Part shown: positions 33,947 through 47,000 of the stretch, piece after piece
Position numbering within the stretch: position 1 is the stretch's first letter
Layout: each line of letters opens with the position of its first letter
Assembly (NCBI GenBank): GCA_949752745.1
Contig: CATKHT010000117.1
Coordinates: 1-64,000 of the forward strand
DNA: 64,000 bases
Direction of reading: 5' to 3'
From: Protula sp. h YS-2021
Taxonomy: Eukaryota > Annelida > Polychaeta > Sabellida > Serpulidae
The notes under the pieces: generated by a model
What the model was told of the DNA's origin: nothing
Databases searched by the model: none
What the model saw: the letters and a program-made list of their open reading frames with translations, nothing else
Translations under genes and position numbers: made by a program

Positions 33947-35094
33947 CAACAATATTACGCGGTATAAAGTTTATAAAAATCCATTAAGGGCTTTTGACGA
34001 TATGGTCAAAAACTTGTCAAATTTTTGAGCATTTTGACATTTTAACATGAAAATATCAATTTTATTATAACTTCTACACACAATACAGGCATGAAATTTG
34101 CACCAATAATAGAATATTTCATGCACTATCAATCCATTTAAAATTTGTAGAGAAACATAATGGACTTTTAACGATACTCTCAAAACATTATCAAACGTAT
34201 GGGTTAGGGTATCGGGTTGGGGTATTGGGTTAGGTTATGTGTTAGGCTTAGGGTTGGATTGGATAAAGGTTGTCTTGTGATTGACTTAGAATATTTTATA
34301 AGGCTTGTGTTGGGTAAGGTTTGGGTTGGGTTTGGCTGGGTTGGGGTTGGGTCAAGGTTGAGTTTTGTTGGACTTAGAATATTTTTGCACAAGGTTGGTT
34401 CAGGGTCAGGGTTGGGGTAAGGGTCGGGGTCAGGGTCAAGGGTGGGGTCAGGGTCGGGATCAGGGTTGGGGTCGGGGTCAGGGTTAGGGTCGGGGTCAGG
34501 GTCAGGGTTGGGGTCAGGGTCAGGGTCAGGGTTAGGGTCAGGGGTAAGGGTCAGGGTTAGGGTCAAGGTTGTGTCAAGGTTGAGTTGTGTTGGACTTAGA
34601 ATATTTTTCAAAGGGTTAGGGTCAGGGTCAAGGGTTAGGGTCAGGGTCAGGGTTATGGTCAAGGGTTGGGTCAAGGTTGAGTTGTTTTGGACTTAGAATA
34701 TTTTTCAAAGGTTTAGGGTCAGGGTCAAGGGTTAGGGTCAGGGTCAGGGTTGAAGGTCAAGGGTTGGGTCAAGGTTAAGTTGTGTTGGACTTAGAATATT
34801 TTTATAGGGTTGGGTCAGGGGTCAGGGTCAGGGTCAAGGTTGGGGTCAGGGTCGGGGTCAGGGTCGAAGTCAAGGTTGGGGTCAGGGTCAGGCTTAGGGT
34901 CAGGGTCAGAGTTGGGGTCAGGGTCAGGGTTAGGGTCAAACCCTGGGTTGCATTTTCTTGCGTTTATAGGGTTGCGACCCGGGGTTATCTTGGGGTAACC
35001 TAGGGTTACACCTGTCAATCAAGAGTTTTTTTCTATCATTTCTTTGGTCCACAGAGCCGTGGTCCACAGAGCCATGTGCACCCTTAGCTCTATA
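33947..35094 (+). repeat. Truncated subtelomeric A unit, 1,148 bp
   Basis: Starts inside the AT core at CAACAATATTACGC and keeps the rest of the A unit to CTCTATA. One SNP against the other A copies was noticed at 34152 (GTAGAGAAAC versus GTAGAAAAAC). Confidence 0.93.
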
Positions 35095-38000
35095 CCCTAA
35101 CCGTAACCCTACTAACCCTCTACTAAAACTCTACTGACCCTTGGGTTATGGGTTAGGGATAACCTTTGTTACGAACTAATAGGTAATAAAATGCCAAAAT
35201 CATCCCTATACCCTAACCTCTTACCCCATAACTCTATACCATAACCCAACCCATAACCCTGACCCTAACCCAACCCTAACCCTAATCCCTAACCCAAGTA
35301 TTTCTCCAGTTATAGAGATTAACTTGGCAGAAACAGCCCAATAACGCATTTTTTTTTTGGTAATAACTTTGTGAAAAATCGTTTATTTTAACAGAAATAG
35401 GCAGAAACGTGCGCGTTATAATACTATTGTATTTGTGTTGGAACTTATTTATCAAAAATTTTGACAAAAAATATTAAAATTTTCACTTATGCAAATAAAA
35501 TGCAGGTAAGGTGCACAGGTTAAACAACGTCATGCGACAGATATCATGACATGACGACTTTATGAATAAATAAGAATAAATGTGTTTTGGTAGGAACCCT
35601 TAGAGTCAGAAAATTATTTTGGTGAAATTTGAGCCATGAAAGACTAAGGGAAGGGGTCGAAATTTAAAAAACGGGACTTGGTCCCGAGGTAGCAGACACA
35701 CCATATTTTTGGGGCATTGTTGACATTAAACTCAATTTTTGTTATGCTTGTCATAGTAGTAGGAGAATTATTTTAACAGGGCTACAAACTGCATTCAAGG
35801 GCTTTAAAACGATATATAATTTATGACGATACCTTAAAGACTTTTTTAAAAACATTTAAAAAACGCATGAAATTTGGGGTAAAATTTGGCCCATTATTTA
35901 AAAAAATGTCATTTCTTTATAACTTCTAGATAAAATAGAGACAAAATATTTATGTCACTTAGAGATCATTACAACAATATTACGCGGTATAAAGTTTATA
36001 AAAATCCATTAAGGGCTTTTGACGATATGGTCAAAAACTTGTCAAATTTTTGAGCATTTTGACATTTTAACATGAAAATATCAATTTTATTATAACTTCT
36101 ACACACAATACAGGCATGAAATTTGCACCAATAATAGAATATTTCATGCACTATCAATCCATTTAAAATTTGTAGAAAAACATAATGGACTTTTAACGAT
36201 ACTCTCAAAACATTATCAAACGTATGGGTTAGGGTATCGGGTTGGGGTATTGGGTTAGGTTATGTGTTAGGCTTAGGGTTGGATTGGATAAAGGTTGTCT
36301 TGTGATTGACTTAGAATATTTTATAAGGCTTGTGTTGGGTAAGGTTTGGGTTGGGTTTGGCTGGGTTGGGGTTGGGTCAAGGTTGAGTTTTGTTGGACTT
36401 AGAATATTTTTGCACAAGGTTGGTTCAGGGTCAGGGTTGGGGTAAGGGTCGGGGTCAGGGTCAAGGGTGGGGTCAGGGTCGGGATCAGGGTTGGGGTCGG
36501 GGTCAGGGTTAGGGTCGGGGTCAGGGTCAGGGTTGGGGTCAGGGTCAGGGTCAGGGTTAGGGTCAGGGGTAAGGGTCAGGGTTAGGGTCAAGGTTGTGTC
36601 AAGGTTGAGTTGTGTTGGACTTAGAATATTTTTCAAAGGGTTAGGGTCAGGGTCAAGGGTTAGGGTCAGGGTCAGGGTTATGGTCAAGGGTTGGGTCAAG
36701 GTTGAGTTGTTTTGGACTTAGAATATTTTTCAAAGGTTTAGGGTCAGGGTCAAGGGTTAGGGTCAGGGTCAGGGTTGAAGGTCAAGGGTTGGGTCAAGGT
36801 TAAGTTGTGTTGGACTTAGAATATTTTTATAGGGTTGGGTCAGGGGTCAGGGTCAGGGTCAAGGTTGGGGTCAGGGTCGGGGTCAGGGTCGAAGTCAAGG
36901 TTGGGGTCAGGGTCAGGCTTAGGGTCAGGGTCAGAGTTGGGGTCAGGGTCAGGGTTAGGGTCAAACCCTGGGTTGCATTTTCTTGCGTTTATAGGGTTGC
37001 GACCCGGGGTTATCTTGGGGTAACCTAGGGTTACACCTGTCAATCAAGAGTTTTTTTCTATCATTTCTTTGGTCCACAGAGCCGTGGTCCACAGAGCCAT
37101 GTGCACCCTTAGCTCTATACCCTAACCGTAACCCTACTAACCCTCTACTAAAACTCTACTGACCCTTGGGTTATGGGTTAGGGATAACCTTTGTTACGAA
37201 CTAATAGGTAATAAAATGCCAAAATCATCCCTATACCCTAACCTCTTACCCCATAACTCTATACCATAACCCAACCCATAACCCTGACCCTAACCCAACC
37301 CTAACCCTAATCCCTAACCCAAGTATTTCTCCAGTTATAGAGATTAACTTGGCAGAAACAGCCCAATAACGCATTTTTTTTTTGGTAATAACTTTGTGAA
37401 AAATCGTTTATTTTAACAGAAATAGGCAGAAACGTGCGCGTTATAATACTATTGTATTTGTGTTGGAACTTATTTATCAAAAATTTTGACAAAAAATATT
37501 AAAATTTTCACTTATGCAAATAAAATGCAGGTAAGGTGCACAGGTTAAACAACGTCATGCGACAGATATCATGACATGACGACTTTATGAATAAATAAGA
37601 ATAAATGTGTTTTGGTAGGAACCCTTAGAGTCAGAAAATTATTTTGGTGAAATTTGAGCCATGAAAGACTAAGGGAAGGGGTCGAAATTTAAAAAACGGG
37701 ACTTGGTCCCGAGGTAGCAGACACACCATATTTTTGGGGCATTGTTGACATTAAACTCAATTTTTGTTATGCTTGTCATAGTAGTAGGAGAATTATTTTA
37801 ACAGGGCTACAAACTGCATTCAAGGGCTTTAAAACGATATATAATTTATGACGATACCTTAAAGACTTTTTTAAAAACATTTAAAAAACGCATGAAATTT
37901 GGGGTAAAATTTGGCCCATTATTTAAAAAAATGTCATTTCTTTATAACTTCTAGATAAAATAGAGACAAAATATTTATGTCACTTAGAGATCATTACAAC

Positions 38001-41000
38001 AATATTACGCGGTATAAAGTTTATAAAAATCCATTAAGGGCTTTTGACGATATGGTCAAAAACTTGTCAAATTTTTGAGCATTTTGACATTTTAACATGA
38101 AAATATCAATTTTATTATAACTTCTACACACAATACAGGCATGAAATTTGCACCAATAATAGAATATTTCATGCACTATCAATCCATTTAAAATTTGTAG
38201 AAAAACATAATGGACTTTTAACGATACTCTCAAAACATTATCAAACGTATGGGTTAGGGTATCGGGTTGGGGTATTGGGTTAGGTTATGTGTTAGGCTTA
38301 GGGTTGGATTGGATAAAGGTTGTCTTGTGATTGACTTAGAATATTTTATAAGGCTTGTGTTGGGTAAGGTTTGGGTTGGGTTTGGCTGGGTTGGGGTTGG
38401 GTCAAGGTTGAGTTTTGTTGGACTTAGAATATTTTTGCACAAGGTTGGTTCAGGGTCAGGGTTGGGGTAAGGGTCGGGGTCAGGGTCAAGGGTGGGGTCA
38501 GGGTCGGGATCAGGGTTGGGGTCGGGGTCAGGGTTAGGGTCGGGGTCAGGGTCAGGGTTGGGGTCAGGGTCAGGGTCAGGGTTAGGGTCAGGGGTAAGGG
38601 TCAGGGTTAGGGTCAAGGTTGTGTCAAGGTTGAGTTGTGTTGGACTTAGAATATTTTTCAAAGGGTTAGGGTCAGGGTCAAGGGTTAGGGTCAGGGTCAG
38701 GGTTATGGTCAAGGGTTGGGTCAAGGTTGAGTTGTTTTGGACTTAGAATATTTTTCAAAGGTTTAGGGTCAGGGTCAAGGGTTAGGGTCAGGGTCAGGGT
38801 TGAAGGTCAAGGGTTGGGTCAAGGTTAAGTTGTGTTGGACTTAGAATATTTTTATAGGGTTGGGTCAGGGGTCAGGGTCAGGGTCAAGGTTGGGGTCAGG
38901 GTCGGGGTCAGGGTCGAAGTCAAGGTTGGGGTCAGGGTCAGGCTTAGGGTCAGGGTCAGAGTTGGGGTCAGGGTCAGGGTTAGGGTCAAACCCTGGGTTG
39001 CATTTTCTTGCGTTTATAGGGTTGCGACCCGGGGTTATCTTGGGGTAACCTAGGGTTACACCTGTCAATCAAGAGTTTTTTTCTATCATTTCTTTGGTCC
39101 ACAGAGCCGTGGTCCACAGAGCCATGTGCACCCTTAGCTCTATACCCTAACCGTAACCCTACTAACCCTCTACTAAAACTCTACTGACCCTTGGGTTATG
39201 GGTTAGGGATAACCTTTGTTACGAACTAATAGGTAATAAAATGCCAAAATCATCCCTATACCCTAACCTCTTACCCCATAACTCTATACCATAACCCAAC
39301 CCATAACCCTGACCCTAACCCAACCCTAACCCTAATCCCTAACCCAAGTATTTCTCCAGTTATAGAGATTAACTTGGCAGAAACAGCCCAATAACGCATT
39401 TTTTTTTGGTAATAACTTTGTGAAAAATCGTTTATTTTAACAGAAATAGGCAGAAACGTGCGCGTTATAATACTATTGTATTTGTGTTGGAACTTATTTA
39501 TCAAAAATTTTGACAAAAAATATTAAAATTTTCACTTATGCAAATAAAATGCAGGTAAGGTGCACAGGTTAAACAACGTCATGCGACAGATATCATGACA
39601 TGACGACTTTATGAATAAATAAGAATAAATGTGTTTTGGTAGGAACCCTTAGAGTCAGAAAATTATTTTGGTGAAATTTGAGCCATGAAAGACTAAGGGA
39701 AGGGGTCGAAATTTAAAAAACGGGACTTGGTCCCGAGGTAGCAGACACACCATATTTTTGGGGCATTGTTGACATTAAACTCAATTTTTGTTATGCTTGT
39801 CATAGTAGTAGGAGAATTATTTTAACAGGGCTACAAACTGCATTCAAGGGCTTTAAAACGATATATAATTTATGACGATACCTTAAAGACTTTTTTAAAA
39901 ACATTTAAAAAACGCATGAAATTTGGGGTAAAATTTGGCCCATTATTTAAAAAAATGTCATTTCTTTATAACTTCTAGATAAAATAGAGACAAAATATTT
40001 ATGTCACTTAGAGATCATTACAACAATATTACGCGGTATAAAGTTTATAAAAATCCATTAAGGGCTTTTGACGATATGGTCAAAAACTTGTCAAATTTTT
40101 GAGCATTTTGACATTTTAACATGAAAATATCAATTTTATTATAACTTCTACACACAATACAGGCATGAAATTTGCACCAATAATAGAATATTTCATGCAC
40201 TATCAATCCATTTAAAATTTGTAGAAAAACATAATGGACTTTTAACGATACTCTCAAAACATTATCAAACGTATGGGTTAGGGTATCGGGTTGGGGTATT
40301 GGGTTAGGTTATGTGTTAGGCTTAGGGTTGGATTGGATAAAGGTTGTCTTGTGATTGACTTAGAATATTTTATAAGGCTTGTGTTGGGTAAGGTTTGGGT
40401 TGGGTTTGGCTGGGTTGGGGTTGGGTCAAGGTTGAGTTTTGTTGGACTTAGAATATTTTTGCACAAGGTTGGTTCAGGGTCAGGGTTGGGGTAAGGGTCG
40501 GGGTCAGGGTCAAGGGTGGGGTCAGGGTCGGGATCAGGGTTGGGGTCGGGGTCAGGGTTAGGGTCGGGGTCAGGGTCAGGGTTGGGGTCAGGGTCAGGGT
40601 CAGGGTTAGGGTCAGGGGTAAGGGTCAGGGTTAGGGTCAAGGTTGTGTCAAGGTTGAGTTGTGTTGGACTTAGAATATTTTTCAAAGGGTTAGGGTCAGG
40701 GTCAAGGGTTAGGGTCAGGGTCAGGGTTATGGTCAAGGGTTGGGTCAAGGTTGAGTTGTTTTGGACTTAGAATATTTTTCAAAGGTTTAGGGTCAGGGTC
40801 AAGGGTTAGGGTCAGGGTCAGGGTTGAAGGTCAAGGGTTGGGTCAAGGTTAAGTTGTGTTGGACTTAGAATATTTTTATAGGGTTGGGTCAGGGGTCAGG
40901 GTCAGGGTCAAGGTTGGGGTCAGGGTCGGGGTCAGGGTCGAAGTCAAGGTTGGGGTCAGGGTCAGGCTTAGGGTCAGGGTCAGAGTTGGGGTCAGGGTCA

Positions 41001-44000
41001 GGGTTAGGGTCAAACCCTGGGTTGCATTTTCTTGCGTTTATAGGGTTGCGACCCGGGGTTATCTTGGGGTAACCTAGGGTTACACCTGTCAATCAAGAGT
41101 TTTTTTCTATCATTTCTTTGGTCCACAGAGCCGTGGTCCACAGAGCCATGTGCACCCTTAGCTCTATACCCTAACCGTAACCCTACTAACCCTCTACTAA
41201 AACTCTACTGACCCTTGGGTTATGGGTTAGGGATAACCTTTGTTACGAACTAATAGGTAATAAAATGCCAAAATCATCCCTATACCCTAACCTCTTACCC
41301 CATAACTCTATACCATAACCCAACCCATAACCCTGACCCTAACCCAACCCTAACCCTAATCCCTAACCCAAGTATTTCTCCAGTTATAGAGATTAACTTG
41401 GCAGAAACAGCCCAATAACGCATTTTTTTTTTGGTAATAACTTTGTGAAAAATCGTTTATTTTAACAGAAATAGGCAGAAACGTGCGCGTTATAATACTA
41501 TTGTATTTGTGTTGGAACTTATTTATCAAAAATTTTGACAAAAAATATTAAAATTTTCACTTATGCAAATAAAATGCAGGTAAGGTGCACAGGTTAAACA
41601 ACGTCATGCGACAGATATCATGACATGACGACTTTATGAATAAATAAGAATAAATGTGTTTTGGTAGGAACCCTTAGAGTCAGAAAATTATTTTGGTGAA
41701 ATTTGAGCCATGAAAGACTAAGGGAAGGGGTCGAAATTTAAAAAACGGGACTTGGTCCCGAGGTAGCAGACACACCATATTTTTGGGGCATTGTTGACAT
41801 TAAACTCAATTTTTGTTATGCTTGTCATAGTAGTAGGAGAATTATTTTAACAGGGCTACAAACTGCATTCAAGGGCTTTAAAACGATATATAATTTATGA
41901 CGATACCTTAAAGACTTTTTTAAAAACATTTAAAAAACGCATGAAATTTGGGGTAAAATTTGGCCCATTATTTAAAAAAATGTCATTTCTTTATAACTTC
42001 TAGATAAAATAGAGACAAAATATTTATGTCACTTAGAGATCATTACAACAATATTACGCGGTATAAAGTTTATAAAAATCCATTAAGGGCTTTTGACGAT
42101 ATGGTCAAAAACTTGTCAAATTTTTGAGCATTTTGACATTTTAACATGAAAATATCAATTTTATTATAACTTCTACACACAATACAGGCATGAAATTTGC
42201 ACCAATAATAGAATATTTCATGCACTATCAATCCATTTAAAATTTGTAGAAAAACATAATGGACTTTTAACGATACTCTCAAAACATTATCAAACGTATG
42301 GGTTAGGGTATCGGGTTGGGGTATTGGGTTAGGTTATGTGTTAGGCTTAGGGTTGGATTGGATAAAGGTTGTCTTGTGATTGACTTAGAATATTTTATAA
42401 GGCTTGTGTTGGGTAAGGTTTGGGTTGGGTTTGGCTGGGTTGGGGTTGGGTCAAGGTTGAGTTTTGTTGGACTTAGAATATTTTTGCACAAGGTTGGTTC
42501 AGGGTCAGGGTTGGGGTAAGGGTCGGGGTCAGGGTCAAGGGTGGGGTCAGGGTCGGGATCAGGGTTGGGGTCGGGGTCAGGGTTAGGGTCGGGGTCAGGG
42601 TCAGGGTTGGGGTCAGGGTCAGGGTCAGGGTTAGGGTCAGGGGTAAGGGTCAGGGTTAGGGTCAAGGTTGTGTCAAGGTTGAGTTGTGTTGGACTTAGAA
42701 TATTTTTCAAAGGGTTAGGGTCAGGGTCAAGGGTTAGGGTCAGGGTCAGGGTTATGGTCAAGGGTTGGGTCAAGGTTGAGTTGTTTTGGACTTAGAATAT
42801 TTTTCAAAGGTTTAGGGTCAGGGTCAAGGGTTAGGGTCAGGGTCAGGGTTGAAGGTCAAGGGTTGGGTCAAGGTTAAGTTGTGTTGGACTTAGAATATTT
42901 TTATAGGGTTGGGTCAGGGGTCAGGGTCAGGGTCAAGGTTGGGGTCAGGGTCGGGGTCAGGGTCGAAGTCAAGGTTGGGGTCAGGGTCAGGCTTAGGGTC
43001 AGGGTCAGAGTTGGGGTCAGGGTCAGGGTTAGGGTCAAACCCTGGGTTGCATTTTCTTGCGTTTATAGGGTTGCGACCCGGGGTTATCTTGGGGTAACCT
43101 AGGGTTACACCTGTCAATCAAGAGTTTTTTTCTATCATTTCTTTGGTCCACAGAGCCGTGGTCCACAGAGCCATGTGCACCCTTAGCTCTATACCCTAAC
43201 CGTAACCCTACTAACCCTCTACTAAAACTCTACTGACCCTTGGGTTATGGGTTAGGGATAACCTTTGTTACGAACTAATAGGTAATAAAATGCCAAAATC
43301 ATCCCTATACCCTAACCTCTTACCCCATAACTCTATACCATAACCCAACCCATAACCCTGACCCTAACCCAACCCTAACCCTAATCCCTAACCCAAGTAT
43401 TTCTCCAGTTATAGAGATTAACTTGGCAGAAACAGCCCAATAACGCATTTTTTTTTTGGTAATAACTTTGTGAAAAATCGTTTATTTTAACAGAAATAGG
43501 CAGAAACGTGCGCGTTATAATACTATTGTATTTGTGTTGGAACTTATTTATCAAAAATTTTGACAAAAAATATTAAAATTTTCACTTATGCAAATAAAAT
43601 GCAGGTAAGGTGCACAGGTTAAACAACGTCATGCGACAGATATCATGACATGACGACTTTATGAATAAATAAGAATAAATGTGTTTTGGTAGGAACCCTT
43701 AGAGTCAGAAAATTATTTTGGTGAAATTTGAGCCATGAAAGACTAAGGGAAGGGGTCGAAATTTAAAAAACGGGACTTGGTCCCGAGGTAGCAGACACAC
43801 CATATTTTTGGGGCATTGTTGACATTAAACTCAATTTTTGTTATGCTTGTCATAGTAGTAGGAGAATTATTTTAACAGGGCTACAAACTGCATTCAAGGG
43901 CTTTAAAACGATATATAATTTATGACGATACCTTAAAGACTTTTTTAAAAACATTTAAAAAACGCATGAAATTTGGGGTAAAATTTGGCCCATTATTTAA

Positions 44001-47000
44001 AAAAATGTCATTTCTTTATAACTTCTAGATAAAATAGAGACAAAATATTTATGTCACTTAGAGATCATTACAACAATATTACGCGGTATAAAGTTTATAA
44101 AAATCCATTAAGGGCTTTTGACGATATGGTCAAAAACTTGTCAAATTTTTGAGCATTTTGACATTTTAACATGAAAATATCAATTTTATTATAACTTCTA
44201 CACACAATACAGGCATGAAATTTGCACCAATAATAGAATATTTCATGCACTATCAATCCATTTAAAATTTGTAGAAAAACATAATGGACTTTTAACGATA
44301 CTCTCAAAACATTATCAAACGTATGGGTTAGGGTATCGGGTTGGGGTATTGGGTTAGGTTATGTGTTAGGCTTAGGGTTGGATTGGATAAAGGTTGTCTT
44401 GTGATTGACTTAGAATATTTTATAAGGCTTGTGTTGGGTAAGGTTTGGGTTGGGTTTGGCTGGGTTGGGGTTGGGTCAAGGTTGAGTTTTGTTGGACTTA
44501 GAATATTTTTGCACAAGGTTGGTTCAGGGTCAGGGTTGGGGTAAGGGTCGGGGTCAGGGTCAAGGGTGGGGTCAGGGTCGGGATCAGGGTTGGGGTCGGG
44601 GTCAGGGTTAGGGTCGGGGTCAGGGTCAGGGTTGGGGTCAGGGTCAGGGTCAGGGTTAGGGTCAGGGGTAAGGGTCAGGGTTAGGGTCAAGGTTGTGTCA
44701 AGGTTGAGTTGTGTTGGACTTAGAATATTTTTCAAAGGGTTAGGGTCAGGGTCAAGGGTTAGGGTCAGGGTCAGGGTTATGGTCAAGGGTTGGGTCAAGG
44801 TTGAGTTGTTTTGGACTTAGAATATTTTTCAAAGGTTTAGGGTCAGGGTCAAGGGTTAGGGTCAGGGTCAGGGTTGAAGGTCAAGGGTTGGGTCAAGGTT
44901 AAGTTGTGTTGGACTTAGAATATTTTTATAGGGTTGGGTCAGGGGTCAGGGTCAGGGTCAAGGTTGGGGTCAGGGTCGGGGTCAGGGTCGAAGTCAAGGT
45001 TGGGGTCAGGGTCAGGCTTAGGGTCAGGGTCAGAGTTGGGGTCAGGGTCAGGGTTAGGGTCAAACCCTGGGTTGCATTTTCTTGCGTTTATAGGGTTGCG
45101 ACCCGGGGTTATCTTGGGGTAACCTAGGGTTACACCTGTCAATCAAGAGTTTTTTTCTATCATTTCTTTGGTCCACAGAGCCGTGGTCCACAGAGCCATG
45201 TGCACCCTTAGCTCTATACCCTAACCGTAACCCTACTAACCCTCTACTAAAACTCTACTGACCCTTGGGTTATGGGTTAGGGATAACCTTTGTTACGAAC
45301 TAATAGGTAATAAAATGCCAAAATCATCCCTATACCCTAACCTCTTACCCCATAACTCTATACCATAACCCAACCCATAACCCTGACCCTAACCCAACCC
45401 TAACCCTAATCCCTAACCCAAGTATTTCTCCAGTTATAGAGATTAACTTGGCAGAAACAGCCCAATAACGCATTTTTTTTTTGGTAATAACTTTGTGAAA
45501 AATCGTTTATTTTAACAGAAATAGGCAGAAACGTGCGCGTTATAATACTATTGTATTTGTGTTGGAACTTATTTATCAAAAATTTTGACAAAAAATATTA
45601 AAATTTTCACTTATGCAAATAAAATGCAGGTAAGGTGCACAGGTTAAACAACGTCATGCGACAGATATCATGACATGACGACTTTATGAATAAATAAGAA
45701 TAAATGTGTTTTGGTAGGAACCCTTAGAGTCAGAAAATTATTTTGGTGAAATTTGAGCCATGAAAGACTAAGGGAAGGGGTCGAAATTTAAAAAACGGGA
45801 CTTGGTCCCGAGGTAGCAGACACACCATATTTTTGGGGCATTGTTGACATTAAACTCAATTTTTGTTATGCTTGTCATAGTAGTAGGAGAATTATTTTAA
45901 CAGGGCTACAAACTGCATTCAAGGGCTTTAAAACGATATATAATTTATGACGATACCTTAAAGACTTTTTTAAAAACATTTAAAAAACGCATGAAATTTG
46001 GGGTAAAATTTGGCCCATTATTTAAAAAAATGTCATTTCTTTATAACTTCTAGATAAAATAGAGACAAAATATTTATGTCACTTAGAGATCATTACAACA
46101 ATATTACGCGGTATAAAGTTTATAAAAATCCATTAAGGGCTTTTGACGATATGGTCAAAAACTTGTCAAATTTTTGAGCATTTTGACATTTTAACATGAA
46201 AATATCAATTTTATTATAACTTCTACACACAATACAGGCATGAAATTTGCACCAATAATAGAATATTTCATGCACTATCAATCCATTTAAAATTTGTAGA
46301 AAAACATAATGGACTTTTAACGATACTCTCAAAACATTATCAAACGTATGGGTTAGGGTATCGGGTTGGGGTATTGGGTTAGGTTATGTGTTAGGCTTAG
46401 GGTTGGATTGGATAAAGGTTGTCTTGTGATTGACTTAGAATATTTTATAAGGCTTGTGTTGGGTAAGGTTTGGGTTGGGTTTGGCTGGGTTGGGGTTGGG
46501 TCAAGGTTGAGTTTTGTTGGACTTAGAATATTTTTGCACAAGGTTGGTTCAGGGTCAGGGTTGGGGTAAGGGTCGGGGTCAGGGTCAAGGGTGGGGTCAG
46601 GGTCGGGATCAGGGTTGGGGTCGGGGTCAGGGTTAGGGTCGGGGTCAGGGTCAGGGTTGGGGTCAGGGTCAGGGTCAGGGTTAGGGTCAGGGGTAAGGGT
46701 CAGGGTTAGGGTCAAGGTTGTGTCAAGGTTGAGTTGTGTTGGACTTAGAATATTTTTCAAAGGGTTAGGGTCAGGGTCAAGGGTTAGGGTCAGGGTCAGG
46801 GTTATGGTCAAGGGTTGGGTCAAGGTTGAGTTGTTTTGGACTTAGAATATTTTTCAAAGGTTTAGGGTCAGGGTCAAGGGTTAGGGTCAGGGTCAGGGTT
46901 GAAGGTCAAGGGTTGGGTCAAGGTTAAGTTGTGTTGGACTTAGAATATTTTTATAGGGTTGGGTCAGGGGTCAGGGTCAGGGTCAAGGTTGGGGTCAGGG

